From NCBI RefSeq assembly GCF_002873135.1, contig NZ_MCVI01000034.1:1-64000 (forward strand): a stretch of DNA of 64,000 nt. The letters are read 5' to 3'. Of this stretch, positions 48,205 to 56,530 are shown in pieces; position 1 is the first letter of the stretch, and every line of letters begins with the position of its first letter. Source of the stretch: Shewanella sp. 10N.286.48.A6 (lineage in GTDB: Bacteria > Pseudomonadota > Gammaproteobacteria > Enterobacterales > Shewanellaceae). The position numbers and the translations under genes are program-made. The notes beneath the pieces are model-generated. The model saw only the letters and a list, made by a program, of their open reading frames with translations. It did no database searches and had not been told where the DNA came from.

Positions 48205-49955
48205 AACCTAAATTGAAAATGCGTTTGGGCGATCTACTAGTTCAAGAACACATTATTTCAAACGATCAGTTAATGCAGGCTTTAGCGGAGCAGCGTAATT
48301 CCGGTAAAAAACTCGGTCGTACCTTAATTGATCTTAACTGTATTACTGAAGATCAATTACTGAAGTTTTTATCCCAGCAGCTTAATCTGCCTTATTTAGA
48401 TATCAGTCGTCTTTCTATTCCTGCTGAAGTGGTCAGTTTGATCCCTGAAGTACAGGCGCGCCGGTATCGCGCCTTAGTCGTTGAAGCCACCGCTGACAGC
48501 GTGACCTTGGCGATGAGCGATCCTGCTGATTTACAAGCAATCGATCACCTTGAAGTGTTTGTAGCACCGAAAAAATTGACCATTGCGGTGACGCCAGAGC
48601 GACAGTTACTGGATGCCTTCGATAACCTCTATCGACGCACCGATGAAATTGCAAAAATCGCGGGTGAATTAGAAGAAGAATATGCCGCAGATGACATGTT
48701 CGACTTGGCCAGTATCACCAACAGTGACAGTGATAATGAAACCACAGTGGTTAAATTATTACAGTCGATTTTTGAAGATGCTGTGCAAATGCGTGCCTCG
48801 GATATTCATATTGAACCCGGTGAAAAAGTACTGCGTATTCGTCAGCGTATCGATGGTCAGTTACATGAAAACACCTTAGATGAAGTCAATATTGCCTCAG
48901 CATTAGTACTGCGTTTAAAGCTAATGGCTGGACTTGATATCTCTGAAAAGCGTATGCCACAAGATGGCCGTTTTAATATAGAGGTAAAAGGCCACAAAAT
49001 TGATATACGTATGTCTACCATGCCGATTTATCATGGTGAGTCGGTGGTAATGCGTTTATTGGATCAATCAGCAGGCTTACTGACGTTGAATGAAACCGGT
49101 ATGCCGGACCATATTTTGCAGCGCATTCGTAAACAGATTAAGCGACCTCACGGCATGCTGTTAGTGACAGGGCCAACTGGTAGCGGTAAAACCACCACCT
49201 TGTATGGCATTTTAAGTGAGTTGAACAAAGCTGATACTAAGATCATTACCGTTGAAGATCCGGTGGAATACCAATTGCCGCGGATTAACCAAGTACAGGT
49301 AAATCATAAGATAGGCTTAGATTTTTCCAATGTACTACGTACCACCTTACGTCAAGATCCCGATATCATCATGGTGGGTGAGATGCGTGATCAAGAAACC
49401 GTCGAAATTGGCCTTCGAGGCGCATTAACCGGTCACTTTGTGTTATCGACCTTGCATACCAATGATGCTATTACCAGTGCGCTACGTTTACTCGATATGG
49501 GCGCAGCCAGTTACCTAGTTGCCAGTGCGCTAAGGGTGATTATTGCCCAGCGGTTAGTGCGCCGCGTATGTGCGAACTGTGTGACTGATTACCAAGCCAC
49601 AGCAGGCGAATTAGCCTGGATTAACGCCGTAAGCAAAAAAGATCCTAGCCAAGCCAACTTTAAAGTAGGTACAGGTTGTCAAAGCTGTAATGGCTCCGGC
49701 TACCGTGGTCGTATAGGTATTTTTGAAATTCTTGAGCTTGATGATGCCATGGTGGATGCGATGCGCACCGGTAACCCGCAAGACTTTGCCCATGCCGCTA
49801 AGCAAAGCCCAAGTTTTGTGCCGCTGGCAGACTCAGCATTTGAATATCTATTTAATGGCATGACAACCATAGAAGAGGTAGCCAAACTGGTTGAAGATGT
49901 CAGTGAGCTGCGAATGGAGCCCCCCGCTCTGCATAATATTGCTTCAGGGGTCTAA
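48201..49955 (+). CDS. mshE: MshE, MSHA assembly ATPase with c-di-GMP-binding domain
   Basis: 584 residues. The N-terminal MshEN domain has the two-motif form: RLGDLL at 8-13 and KLGRTLI at 37-43, each followed by an ITxxQL-type turn (IISNDQL, CITEDQL), which is the c-di-GMP site known from V. cholerae MshE. The ATPase core has Walker A GPTGSGKT at 324-331, Walker B region RQDPDIIMVGE, HTNDA, and a tetracysteine (CANC, CQSC). It powers MSHA extension and is expected to be active when c-di-GMP is bound. Confidence 0.95.
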   Translation: MKPKLKMRLGDLLVQEHIISNDQLMQALAEQRNSGKKLGRTLIDLNCITEDQLLKFLSQQLNLPYLDISRLSIPAEVVSLIPEVQARRYRALVVEATADSVTLAMSDPADLQAIDHLEVFVAPKKLTIAVTPERQLLDAFDNLYRRTDEIAKIAGELEEEYAADDMFDLASITNSDSDNETTVVKLLQSIFEDAVQMRASDIHIEPGEKVLRIRQRIDGQLHENTLDEVNIASALVLRLKLMAGLDISEKRMPQDGRFNIEVKGHKIDIRMSTMPIYHGESVVMRLLDQSAGLLTLNETGMPDHILQRIRKQIKRPHGMLLVTGPTGSGKTTTLYGILSELNKADTKIITVEDPVEYQLPRINQVQVNHKIGLDFSNVLRTTLRQDPDIIMVGEMRDQETVEIGLRGALTGHFVLSTLHTNDAITSALRLLDMGAASYLVASALRVIIAQRLVRRVCANCVTDYQATAGELAWINAVSKKDPSQANFKVGTGCQSCNGSGYRGRIGIFEILELDDAMVDAMRTGNPQDFAHAAKQSPSFVPLADSAFEYLFNGMTTIEEVAKLVEDVSELRMEPPALHNIASGV

Positions 49956-49957
49956 TT

Positions 49958-51175
49958 ATGCCGACATTCCAGTATCGAGGACGAAACTCCCAAGGCGCTG
50001 CCGTTACTGCCTTAATTGAGTCAGCTAACGAGAATAGCGCCGCAGATGCGTTAATGTCTCGTGGCATTATTCCCCTTGAGCTGCGTGAAGTAAAACCGAC
50101 CAAGCCTTTTAATCTTGGCGGTATTTTTACTCAAAAAGTGTCATTAGAAGAGCTACAAATTTTTACTCGGCAAATGTATTCGTTAACTCGCTCTGGCATT
50201 CCAATTTTGCGTGCTATTGCAGGTTTGGCTGAAACCACGCATTCCCAACGAATGAAAGATGCCCTTAATGATATTTCAGAGCAATTAACCTCAGGTCGCC
50301 CTTTATCTGCCGCCATGAATCAGCATCAAGATATTTTTGATTCGCTGTTTATCTCTATGGTTCATGTGGGTGAAAACACCGGTAAATTGGAAGATGCTTT
50401 TATTCAGTTATCTGGCTATATCGAACGAGAGCAAGAGACTCGCCGCCGAATAAAGTCAGCTATGCGTTATCCGATATTCGTACTGATAGCCATCGGTATT
50501 GCCATGGTGGTGTTGAACATCATGGTTATTCCAAAGTTTGCTGATATGTTTTCCCGTTTTGGCGCCGAACTGCCGTGGGCAACTAAAATTTTAATTAACA
50601 CCTCTAATTTATTTGTTAATTATTGGCATGTAATGACAGTGGTTTTAGTGGCCATTATTGTCAGCATTCGATATTGGCATCACACCGAAAAAGGTGAGCG
50701 ACAATGGGACAAATGGAAATTACATATTCCTGCGGTGGGCTCAATCATTGAACGCTCAACCTTATCGCGCTACTGCCGCAGTTTCTCGATGATGTTGGGA
50801 GCGGGTGTGCCTATGACTCAAGCGCTCAGTTTAGTGGCAGATGCCGTAGATAATAGTTATATGCATGACCGTATTGTTGCCATGCGCCGCGGAATTGAAT
50901 CTGGTGAATCAATGCTAAGGGTGTCAAACCACAGTGGTTTATTTACACCATTAGTGCTGCAGATGGTGGCAGTAGGCGAAGAAACCGGTCAAATCGATAA
51001 ATTACTTAATGATGCTGCTGATTTTTATGAAGGTGAAGTGGATTACGATTTAAAGAATTTAACCGCCAAATTAGAGCCGATTTTAATTGGCTTTGTAGCA
51101 GGCATTGTATTAATTTTGGCCTTGGGTATTTATCTGCCAATGTGGGATATGCTCAATGTGGTCAAAGGTGGCTAA
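49958..51175 (+). CDS. mshG: MshG, MSHA platform protein (PilC-like)
   Basis: 405 residues, two T2SSF domains (LTRSGIPILRAIAGLA and LGAGVPMTQALSLVAD) and three membrane helices (about 168-195, 220-235 and 370-395), as in PilC and GspF. It starts two bases after the mshE stop. Partner of MshE in the inner membrane. Confidence 0.93.
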   Translation: MPTFQYRGRNSQGAAVTALIESANENSAADALMSRGIIPLELREVKPTKPFNLGGIFTQKVSLEELQIFTRQMYSLTRSGIPILRAIAGLAETTHSQRMKDALNDISEQLTSGRPLSAAMNQHQDIFDSLFISMVHVGENTGKLEDAFIQLSGYIEREQETRRRIKSAMRYPIFVLIAIGIAMVVLNIMVIPKFADMFSRFGAELPWATKILINTSNLFVNYWHVMTVVLVAIIVSIRYWHHTEKGERQWDKWKLHIPAVGSIIERSTLSRYCRSFSMMLGAGVPMTQALSLVADAVDNSYMHDRIVAMRRGIESGESMLRVSNHSGLFTPLVLQMVAVGEETGQIDKLLNDAADFYEGEVDYDLKNLTAKLEPILIGFVAGIVLILALGIYLPMWDMLNVVKGG

Positions 51176-51212
51176 CAATGCATAACGCCACAATGTTTGA
51201 GTTAATTGCATA

Positions 51213-51731
51213 ATGCAAAAACAACAGCAATCAGAAAATAATTTGGTTAAGAGCTATATCCGTATTATCAGCATCACCTTAGTGCTCGTGATTATGGTTG
51301 TTATCGGAGCGAAACATTTTGCAAGCGTCGAGAGTATCGGCGCTCAAAGTATCCACCGAGAACATAATCGGCTGCTGTATGTGCTGGCGATGGTAAAAAG
51401 CCAGTGGCTTAGTCAGGGCAAGCCTCAGCGCTTGAAGTTAAGTTGGGAAAACCTAGCGTCAGGTTCAGCTAAACAACTTAAAAATGATAAGTTGGCTGGG
51501 GAGGATAATATTATTTTGATGTCGACTTTTGGCTGGCCAATGCTAAAATCCGCCTCCGCACAGGGTTGTGTTGAGTTATGGCAACAATTGATGGCAAGCA
51601 ACTTGCTAGATATGGGAGTTAAGGTAAATTACCAAACCGAATTAGAGATTTGTCATTTCGCTACAGCGCAAAGTGGTAGCATTAGTTATCAGGTTTCATC
51701 GGGGCGGGTTATTTTTACCGGGTTAGATTAA
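51213..51731 (+). CDS. mshF: MshF, MSHA biogenesis protein
   Basis: 172 residues with one N-terminal membrane helix (about 17-38) and a periplasmic domain with two cysteines (QGCVELW and LEICHF). The name rests on position between mshG and mshB and on general resemblance; its function is unknown in all species I know of. No prepilin leader is present. Likely the last gene of the first msh transcript. Confidence 0.75.
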   Translation: MQKQQQSENNLVKSYIRIISITLVLVIMVVIGAKHFASVESIGAQSIHREHNRLLYVLAMVKSQWLSQGKPQRLKLSWENLASGSAKQLKNDKLAGEDNIILMSTFGWPMLKSASAQGCVELWQQLMASNLLDMGVKVNYQTELEICHFATAQSGSISYQVSSGRVIFTGLD

Positions 51732-51861
51732 ATTTTAATCGATACAGGTGTTTAATCTACATTAAGTGCTAAAATTTATTTACATATAAGCTTTAGCTAG
51801 TTAACAATAGGCAATATGACTGCAGCTCAAATAGGTGTCAGTCTCAATAGAGGTATTTTAT

Positions 51862-52467
51862 ATGAAAATGAAGCAACAAGGCTTTTCTTTAATCGAACTG
51901 GTTATTGTTATTGTCATTCTAGGCTTGTTAGCGGCAACAGCAATACCACGCTTTTTAAATGTGACTGAGGATGCGCAAAACGCCAGTGTTGAAGGTGTTG
52001 CCGGTGGTTTAGCTACTGCGGTGGGTTTTGTCAGAGCGCAATGGGAAGTTGATGGTCGCCGAAATACTTCTGTTATTTTAGATGGTACTAGCGTGTCACT
52101 GGATACTCGCTTTGGTTTTCCAACGGGTGTTACTAATACCAGTGTCACAGCAATGACGAATCTAACATGCCAAGAAGTGTTTAATAATGTACTGCAAAGT
52201 GCACCGCGCAACGTGTTATTTAATCAAGATGCACGCGATCAACGCTATACCGTAAAAGTTCAAGGTGGTGCAGGTGGCGATGCTATTGGTATTGATGGAG
52301 CAACAGTGACAAATATCGACTTGTGTATATATCACCAAGTGGCATCATTAGTTTTGGACCCAGGTAATGGCGAACCAGACCCAGCACCAGACTTAGATAC
52401 CGTGGGCGCGAAAGGGGTTGTTTATAACCCAGGTACAGGGCAAGTATTCAGTTTTAGTAACGATTAG
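51862..52467 (+). CDS. mshB: MshB, minor MSHA pilin
   Basis: 201 residues from the ATG at 51862 (MKMKQQG, cleavage, FSLIELVIVIVILGLLAATA), with AGAGG at eight bases; Glu5 is present. The open frame extends nine codons further upstream, but this start gives a normal 7-residue leader. Two cysteines (LTCQEVF and IDLCIYH) may form a disulfide. It is processed by PilD. The 130-bp gap upstream suggests that a second msh operon (mshBACDOPQ) starts here, as in Vibrio. Confidence 0.9.
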   Translation: MKMKQQGFSLIELVIVIVILGLLAATAIPRFLNVTEDAQNASVEGVAGGLATAVGFVRAQWEVDGRRNTSVILDGTSVSLDTRFGFPTGVTNTSVTAMTNLTCQEVFNNVLQSAPRNVLFNQDARDQRYTVKVQGGAGGDAIGIDGATVTNIDLCIYHQVASLVLDPGNGEPDPAPDLDTVGAKGVVYNPGTGQVFSFSND

Positions 52468-52473
52468 TTTAAT

Positions 52474-52542
52474 GATTAAGGTAGCTACGCCTTAATCACG
52501 CTGAAAGTAATAGTTAATTACTGAATAAGGATTATTCAGTAA
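52474..52542 (+). promoter_or_regulatory. Two perfect inverted repeats between mshB and mshA
   Basis: First: GATTAAGG (52474-52481) and CCTTAATC (52490-52497), 8-base loop. Second: TTACTGAATAA (52518-52528) and TTATTCAGTAA (52532-52542), 3-base loop. Neither has a following T run. They lie in the 120-bp gap before the major pilin and may be mRNA-stabilising or processing hairpins, or operators. Confidence 0.6.
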
Positions 52543-52587
52543 TGTTGTAAATGCCATAAATTTTATTTTTTAAAGAGGGTCGACATT

Positions 52588-53085
52588 ATGCAAATCAAAC
52601 GTAAGCAACAAGGTTTTACATTAATTGAGCTAGTAGTAGTTATTATCATTCTTGGTATTTTAGCGGTAACCGCAGCGCCTAAATTTATTAATTTGCAGGG
52701 TGATGCGTACAGATCGACTTTAGAAGGATTAAAAGCTTCATTACAAGGTGCAAATACACTTGTTTATTCTAAGGCTGCAATTGCAGGTGAAGAGAAAACT
52801 GACAATACAACTTTAGCTTTGAGTGATACAGATAATGTTAATATTGCTTATGGTTATCTTCAAAATGATGGCGCTTCGTTAATAGTAGCTTTACAAATAG
52901 ACACAACTTCGGCTTCTCCAGAATGGACGATTGATGATGGAGCAGATTTAACTGCAGCAACAGTGTTATATCAGACTAGCTCACCATACAGCTTGGCTGA
53001 TGGCAAAGATTGCCATGTTGAATACACCCCAGCACAATCTGCAGGTTCACTCCCTACATATGAAGTAAAAGGTGATGACTGCTAA
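52588..53085 (+). CDS. mshA: MshA, MSHA major pilin, first copy
   Basis: 165 residues. Leader MQIKRKQQG, cleavage, [20 protein letters not shown], then [11 protein letters not shown] as in known MshA. The C-terminal pair KDCHVEY and DDC forms the disulfide loop. RBS AGAGGG lies upstream. It is followed by its own strong terminator at 53105. A second full-length mshA follows at 53516, with the same N-terminal third but a different C-terminal half. Confidence 0.93.
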   Translation: MQIKRKQQGFTLIELVVVIIILGILAVTAAPKFINLQGDAYRSTLEGLKASLQGANTLVYSKAAIAGEEKTDNTTLALSDTDNVNIAYGYLQNDGASLIVALQIDTTSASPEWTIDDGADLTAATVLYQTSSPYSLADGKDCHVEYTPAQSAGSLPTYEVKGDDC

Positions 53086-53104
53086 GTAGTCATAATTATG
53101 AAAT

Positions 53105-53122
53105 AGCCTGCTTATGCAGGCT
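53105..53122 (+). terminator. Terminator of the first mshA
   Basis: AGCCTGC-TTAT-GCAGGCT followed by T6, 20 bp after the stop codon. It should make a short abundant pilin transcript. Nearly identical in sequence to the terminator after the second mshA. Confidence 0.93.
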
Positions 53123-53260
53123 TTTTTGTGTTTAAAAGAAAATATTTTGCTGCTGTGTAACCTTGGTGGCACATGGTGGCCATGATGGGGTGATAAAATC
53201 GTGGCCGCAAATTTTCTAAGGTATTGATTTCTTTGTTTAAATTGTTCAAGGTTATTATCT

Positions 53261-53290
53261 ATGCAAAAGCAACAAGGCTATCTGCTTTAA
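53261..53290 (+). pseudogene. Relic start of a third type IV pilin gene
   Basis: ATG at 53261 encodes MQKQQGYLL and then a stop. The first six codons match the second mshA leader MQKQQG, and CAACAAGG follows at the DNA level in all three. The rest of the gene is missing. It lies between the two intact mshA genes and is directly followed by a possible transposon relic, so a third mshA-like gene was probably lost here. A chance match is possible because the shared part is short. Confidence 0.45.
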
Positions 53291-53316
53291 ATATAAATGA
53301 TACAAACTGATACCGA

Positions 53317-53473
53317 GTTATGGGGGACAGAAATTTGACGAAGTGAGATAATTGACGCCCTTGTTAGGTAAAGGTTGTTTATTTAACAAGTCTCGCCATT
53401 AAGGATTAAACCGAGAACATTGCTTAGCCACTTACCTTGCTTGACTCAAGCGCAGTAAGTTTGGAAAAAACCT
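53317..53473 (-). mobile_element. Possible deleted relic of a Y1 (REP-associated type) transposase element
   Basis: On the minus strand an ATG at 53399 reads MARLVK and stops, like the MARLPR start of Y1/RAYT transposases. The region opens on the plus strand with GTTATGGGGGACAGAAATTT, a GGGGACAG signature I associate with the ends of such elements in Shewanella. If right, almost the whole transposase gene is deleted. There is no coding capacity left. This is memory-based and needs a search. Confidence 0.3.
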
Positions 53474-53515
53474 AGGCATCCATATTTTATATTGTCGTAT
53501 CTATAGGTCGTATTT

Positions 53516-53989
53516 ATGCAAAAACAACAAGGTTTTACGCTAATTGAATTAGTGGTAGTCATCATTATTTTAGGTATTTTAGCGGTTACCGCAGCGCCTA
53601 AATTTATCAATTTGCAAGGTGATGCTCGTGTATCAACTTTACAAGGTGTTAAAGCGGCGATTCAAGGTGCTAATAGCCTTGTATATTCAAAAGCAATCCT
53701 TGCAGGTGAAGAAAAGATCAACCCAGGTTCAGTAAGTATTGGTGCTGCAGCGGATGCTAAAACAGTATTTGGTTATATTGCAGCAACAGAAGCTGAATTA
53801 TTAAAAGCGGTAGATATTTCAGACGATGAATGGGATTTTACTGAAGTAACTGAAGTACCTGGCACCCCAAATTCTATTGAGATAGTTCAAGTAGGCGCTC
53901 CTGAAGCTTGCAAACTGACTTATACCGAAAGTGCTGGAGAGAATAAACTCCCAACATTTTCAACATTACCAGTCGCTTCAGCTTGTTAA
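53516..53989 (+). CDS. mshA: MshA-type major pilin, second copy
   Basis: 157 residues: leader MQKQQG, cleavage, [20 protein letters not shown] and [11 protein letters not shown], identical to the first copy through the N-terminal helix. LVYSKA and LAGEEK are also shared. The globular half differs, ending EACKLTY and ASAC, another C-terminal disulfide pair. Own terminator follows. Whether both are used in one pilus or one replaces the other cannot be told from sequence. Confidence 0.92.
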   Translation: MQKQQGFTLIELVVVIIILGILAVTAAPKFINLQGDARVSTLQGVKAAIQGANSLVYSKAILAGEEKINPGSVSIGAAADAKTVFGYIAATEAELLKAVDISDDEWDFTEVTEVPGTPNSIEIVQVGAPEACKLTYTESAGENKLPTFSTLPVASAC

Positions 53990-54010
53990 TATTGATTTAA
54001 CTTAATACTA

Positions 54011-54030
54011 AAGCCTGCTTACGCAGGCTT
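54011..54030 (+). terminator. Terminator of the second mshA
   Basis: AAGCCTGC-TTAC-GCAGGCTT followed by a T run, 21 bp past the stop codon. Separates the abundant pilin message from mshC onwards, which needs readthrough or its own promoter. Confidence 0.93.
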
Positions 54031-54168
54031 TTTTATTGGCATTATTCCAGTATGTAAGCTGATTACTGGCTAACATTATCAATCAGCTAAATGGCAATTT
54101 TAATAAAGGATATCAAGACGTTTATGCTATATTTTGCCATACTATATAACTGATTTACTTTTTGATAG

Positions 54169-54681
54169 GTGGTAACGATCTTTTCACTCGGGCTTAAACA
54201 TAAACGCGTTCATTGTGGCTTTACCTTAGTTGAGCTGGTGACTACGATTCTAATCGTAGGGATTATCGCTGTGTTTGTGATCCCAAGGCTTATCCCCCAG
54301 TCCAGCTATAGCGCGTATTCTTTGCGAAACGAATTTATTAGTGAGCTGCGCCAAGTGCAGTTAAGAGCAATGAATAATAGCGATCGTTGTTATCGTATTA
54401 GTGTGTCGCCAACGGGTTATCAGCTTAGCCACTATTCGCAAACGATTAACACCGCCTCCGCAAGCTGTAATACCGCAAACCTGTTGAGAACAGAAGTGGA
54501 ACAAGCTTTTCAGGGTGGCGCTTATATCGAGCTGGCCAGTACAAGCGCGACGACCTTCTTTTTAGATTTTGATAATTATGGCCGCTCAAACATCAATTGT
54601 TCAGGCTTGTGTTTTAATGCGGTAGCCGATGAAACCTTAGGTATTGCAATGGAATCTGAGGGCTATATTCATGGCTTATAA
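54169..54681 (+). CDS. mshC: MshC, minor MSHA pilin
   Basis: 170 residues. The leader ends HKRVHCG, cleavage, FTLVELVTTILIVGIIAVFV, with Glu5 present. The only plausible start is GTG at 54169, which gives a long 17-residue leader and has no good ribosome site, so the start is uncertain. It is GspH-like in the globular part (FISELRQVQLRAMNNSDRCYRIS). Four or more cysteines follow. Overlaps mshD by 11 bp. Confidence 0.82.
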   Translation: MVTIFSLGLKHKRVHCGFTLVELVTTILIVGIIAVFVIPRLIPQSSYSAYSLRNEFISELRQVQLRAMNNSDRCYRISVSPTGYQLSHYSQTINTASASCNTANLLRTEVEQAFQGGAYIELASTSATTFFLDFDNYGRSNINCSGLCFNAVADETLGIAMESEGYIHGL

Positions 54682-55198
54682 ATTATCCCCATTTAATGCT
54701 TTTACAACTAAAAAATCAGGTTTTACTTTGATTGAACTAGTGGTGGGTATGCTTGTGTTGAGCATATCCATTGTACTGATGACCTCAATGCTGTTACCCC
54801 AAGCTGATCGCGCCGTTGAAACACTTTCACGGGTTCGCTCTGCTGAGCTTGCCCATTCGGTGATGAATGAGATTTGGGGTAAGCGCTTTGATGAAAATAC
54901 CGATCCAAATGGTGGTATACCAGCGTGTAATTCTGCTGCTGGGGTAGCTTGTTCAACCACGCTGGGGCCAAACGGTGAAAGCCGTAATAATTTCAATGAT
55001 GTGGATGATTTCAAAGGCTTGAATATTAGCAGTCTCATGCTTGACTCAAACCAGACCTACGCCGAGGTGTATTTGGGCTATGAGTTAGAAGTTGATGTGT
55101 CATACTTTAACGGCCAAGCCGAAAAATTAATTACTGTAGATGTCACTACACCTGCTGGTGAAGTGATCACTTACCAAGCGGTAAGGAGTAATTACTAA
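54671..55198 (+). CDS. mshD: MshD, minor MSHA pilin
   Basis: 175 residues from the ATG at 54671 (MAYKLSPFNAFTTKKSG, cleavage, [20 protein letters not shown]), preceded by GAGGG at eight bases. An in-frame start nine codons upstream lacks a ribosome site. Two cysteines (PACNSAAGVACS) are close together. GspI-like placement among the minor pilins that start pilus assembly. The stop overlaps the mshO start (TAATG). Confidence 0.87.
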   Translation: MAYKLSPFNAFTTKKSGFTLIELVVGMLVLSISIVLMTSMLLPQADRAVETLSRVRSAELAHSVMNEIWGKRFDENTDPNGGIPACNSAAGVACSTTLGPNGESRNNFNDVDDFKGLNISSLMLDSNQTYAEVYLGYELEVDVSYFNGQAEKLITVDVTTPAGEVITYQAVRSNY

Positions 55199-56064
55199 TG
55201 GGCATACTGCAACGGGCAAAACCTTTATCAAATATAGGCGCTAAACAGGTCGGTTTTACCTTAATTGAAATGGTCACCGTCATTTTGATTTTGGGCATAC
55301 TGGTGGTTGGGGTTAGCGGTTTTATTATTTTTGGTACCCGTATTTTTGTTGAATCAAGCTCAATTGATCAAGTGCTTAGCCAAAGCCGTTTTGCGGTTGA
55401 GCGCATGACCCGTGATATTCGTAATGCAGTGCCAAATAGCGTCAGATTACGCACTGCAACAGGTGGCAGTTATCAATGTATTGAGCTATTGCCCATTGAT
55501 TCGAGCACCAGTTACCTTGAGCTGCCCATTTACCCTGATGATGCCCTTGTCAGCGGCACAGTGATTGATAATGGCATTAGCATTAATGCAGGGCAATATA
55601 CGCTGGTTTATCCACTCGCTAGCAATAGCAGCGGCGTTAACGATGTATATCAAGCCAGCAGAAACAAACGCTTTGAACTGCAATCAAGTTCAAGTTCAGC
55701 CAATGTGCTTACGCTAACATTTACTGGCCTAGCTCAATTTGCCGAGCAGTCGCCAATTAAACGTATCTACTTTGCCAGTCAGCCTATTAGTTATTGTTTT
55801 GAAAGCCCTATAGGCAATAGTGAGGTAAAACTTTATCGTTACGCTGACTATGGCTATATAGCGAGTCAGCCCGCACCATCGCAAATGGGCACTGCGGTAT
55901 TGATGGCAGAAAATGTTAGTAACAATCTGCTACTAGAGCCTGCTATTAAACTGACTGAACAAAACCTAATGCGAAATGCCATAGTCCATATTGAACCCAG
56001 ATTTAGTGTTAATGGCGAAACGTTCAAATATCAGCATCAAGTTAAGGTGACGAATGTTCCATAA
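55198..56064 (+). CDS. mshO: MshO, minor MSHA pilin
   Basis: 288 residues: an 18-residue leader ending AKQVG, cleavage, FTLIEMVTVILILGILVVGV, then a large GspJ/PilW-like domain (LSQSRFAVERMTRDIRNAVP). Probably part of the tip complex with MshC, MshD, MshP and MshQ. Overlaps mshD by one base and mshP by 11 bp. Confidence 0.88.
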   Translation: MGILQRAKPLSNIGAKQVGFTLIEMVTVILILGILVVGVSGFIIFGTRIFVESSSIDQVLSQSRFAVERMTRDIRNAVPNSVRLRTATGGSYQCIELLPIDSSTSYLELPIYPDDALVSGTVIDNGISINAGQYTLVYPLASNSSGVNDVYQASRNKRFELQSSSSSANVLTLTFTGLAQFAEQSPIKRIYFASQPISYCFESPIGNSEVKLYRYADYGYIASQPAPSQMGTAVLMAENVSNNLLLEPAIKLTEQNLMRNAIVHIEPRFSVNGETFKYQHQVKVTNVP

Positions 56065-56530
56065 CCCCTTAAACAAGGCACTAAGCGCTAGTGGCTTAAT
56101 AGCAAGACGTCAACGAGGCAGCGCCTTGGTGATTGCTATTTTTGTCTTAATTGTCATGTTTTTACTGGCTGGCACATTAATTCGGATGCTGGAAGATGGT
56201 GATGATGCCGTCAATCTTGAAGTGTGGGGCGCCAGAGCCTTATTTGCCGCCAATAGCGGCGCAGATGCTGAATTAGCAAGCTTATTTCCGGTTGCTGGTG
56301 GGGTTGGTGTTTGCAATTCAGTACGTCATGAATGGAGCGCTCCATCAACAATTGGTTTCCACGGCTGTAGAGTCTTTTTGGCCTGTAACCCAACGGTGGC
56401 TAACGGCGTGACCCAATACAGCATTCTTAGCTATGCAGTTTGTGAAACCGGTAATTGTAGCGGCGATGCGGCTACAACAGATTGCCTGCGGGTTAATCGA
56501 CAAGTAGAGGTAGAAGCCCGTGGTGATTAA
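56054..56530 (+). CDS. mshP: MshP, PilX-like minor MSHA protein
   Basis: 158 residues. It carries an RQRGSALVIAIFVLIVMFLLAG segment, the atypical prepilin-like N-terminus of PilX/GspK-type proteins, with Glu5 absent (SALVI). Six cysteines lie in the C-terminal half. It overlaps mshO by 11 bp and mshQ by 11 bp, so the three are probably translated together. Confidence 0.83.
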   Translation: MFHNPLNKALSASGLIARRQRGSALVIAIFVLIVMFLLAGTLIRMLEDGDDAVNLEVWGARALFAANSGADAELASLFPVAGGVGVCNSVRHEWSAPSTIGFHGCRVFLACNPTVANGVTQYSILSYAVCETGNCSGDAATTDCLRVNRQVEVEARGD

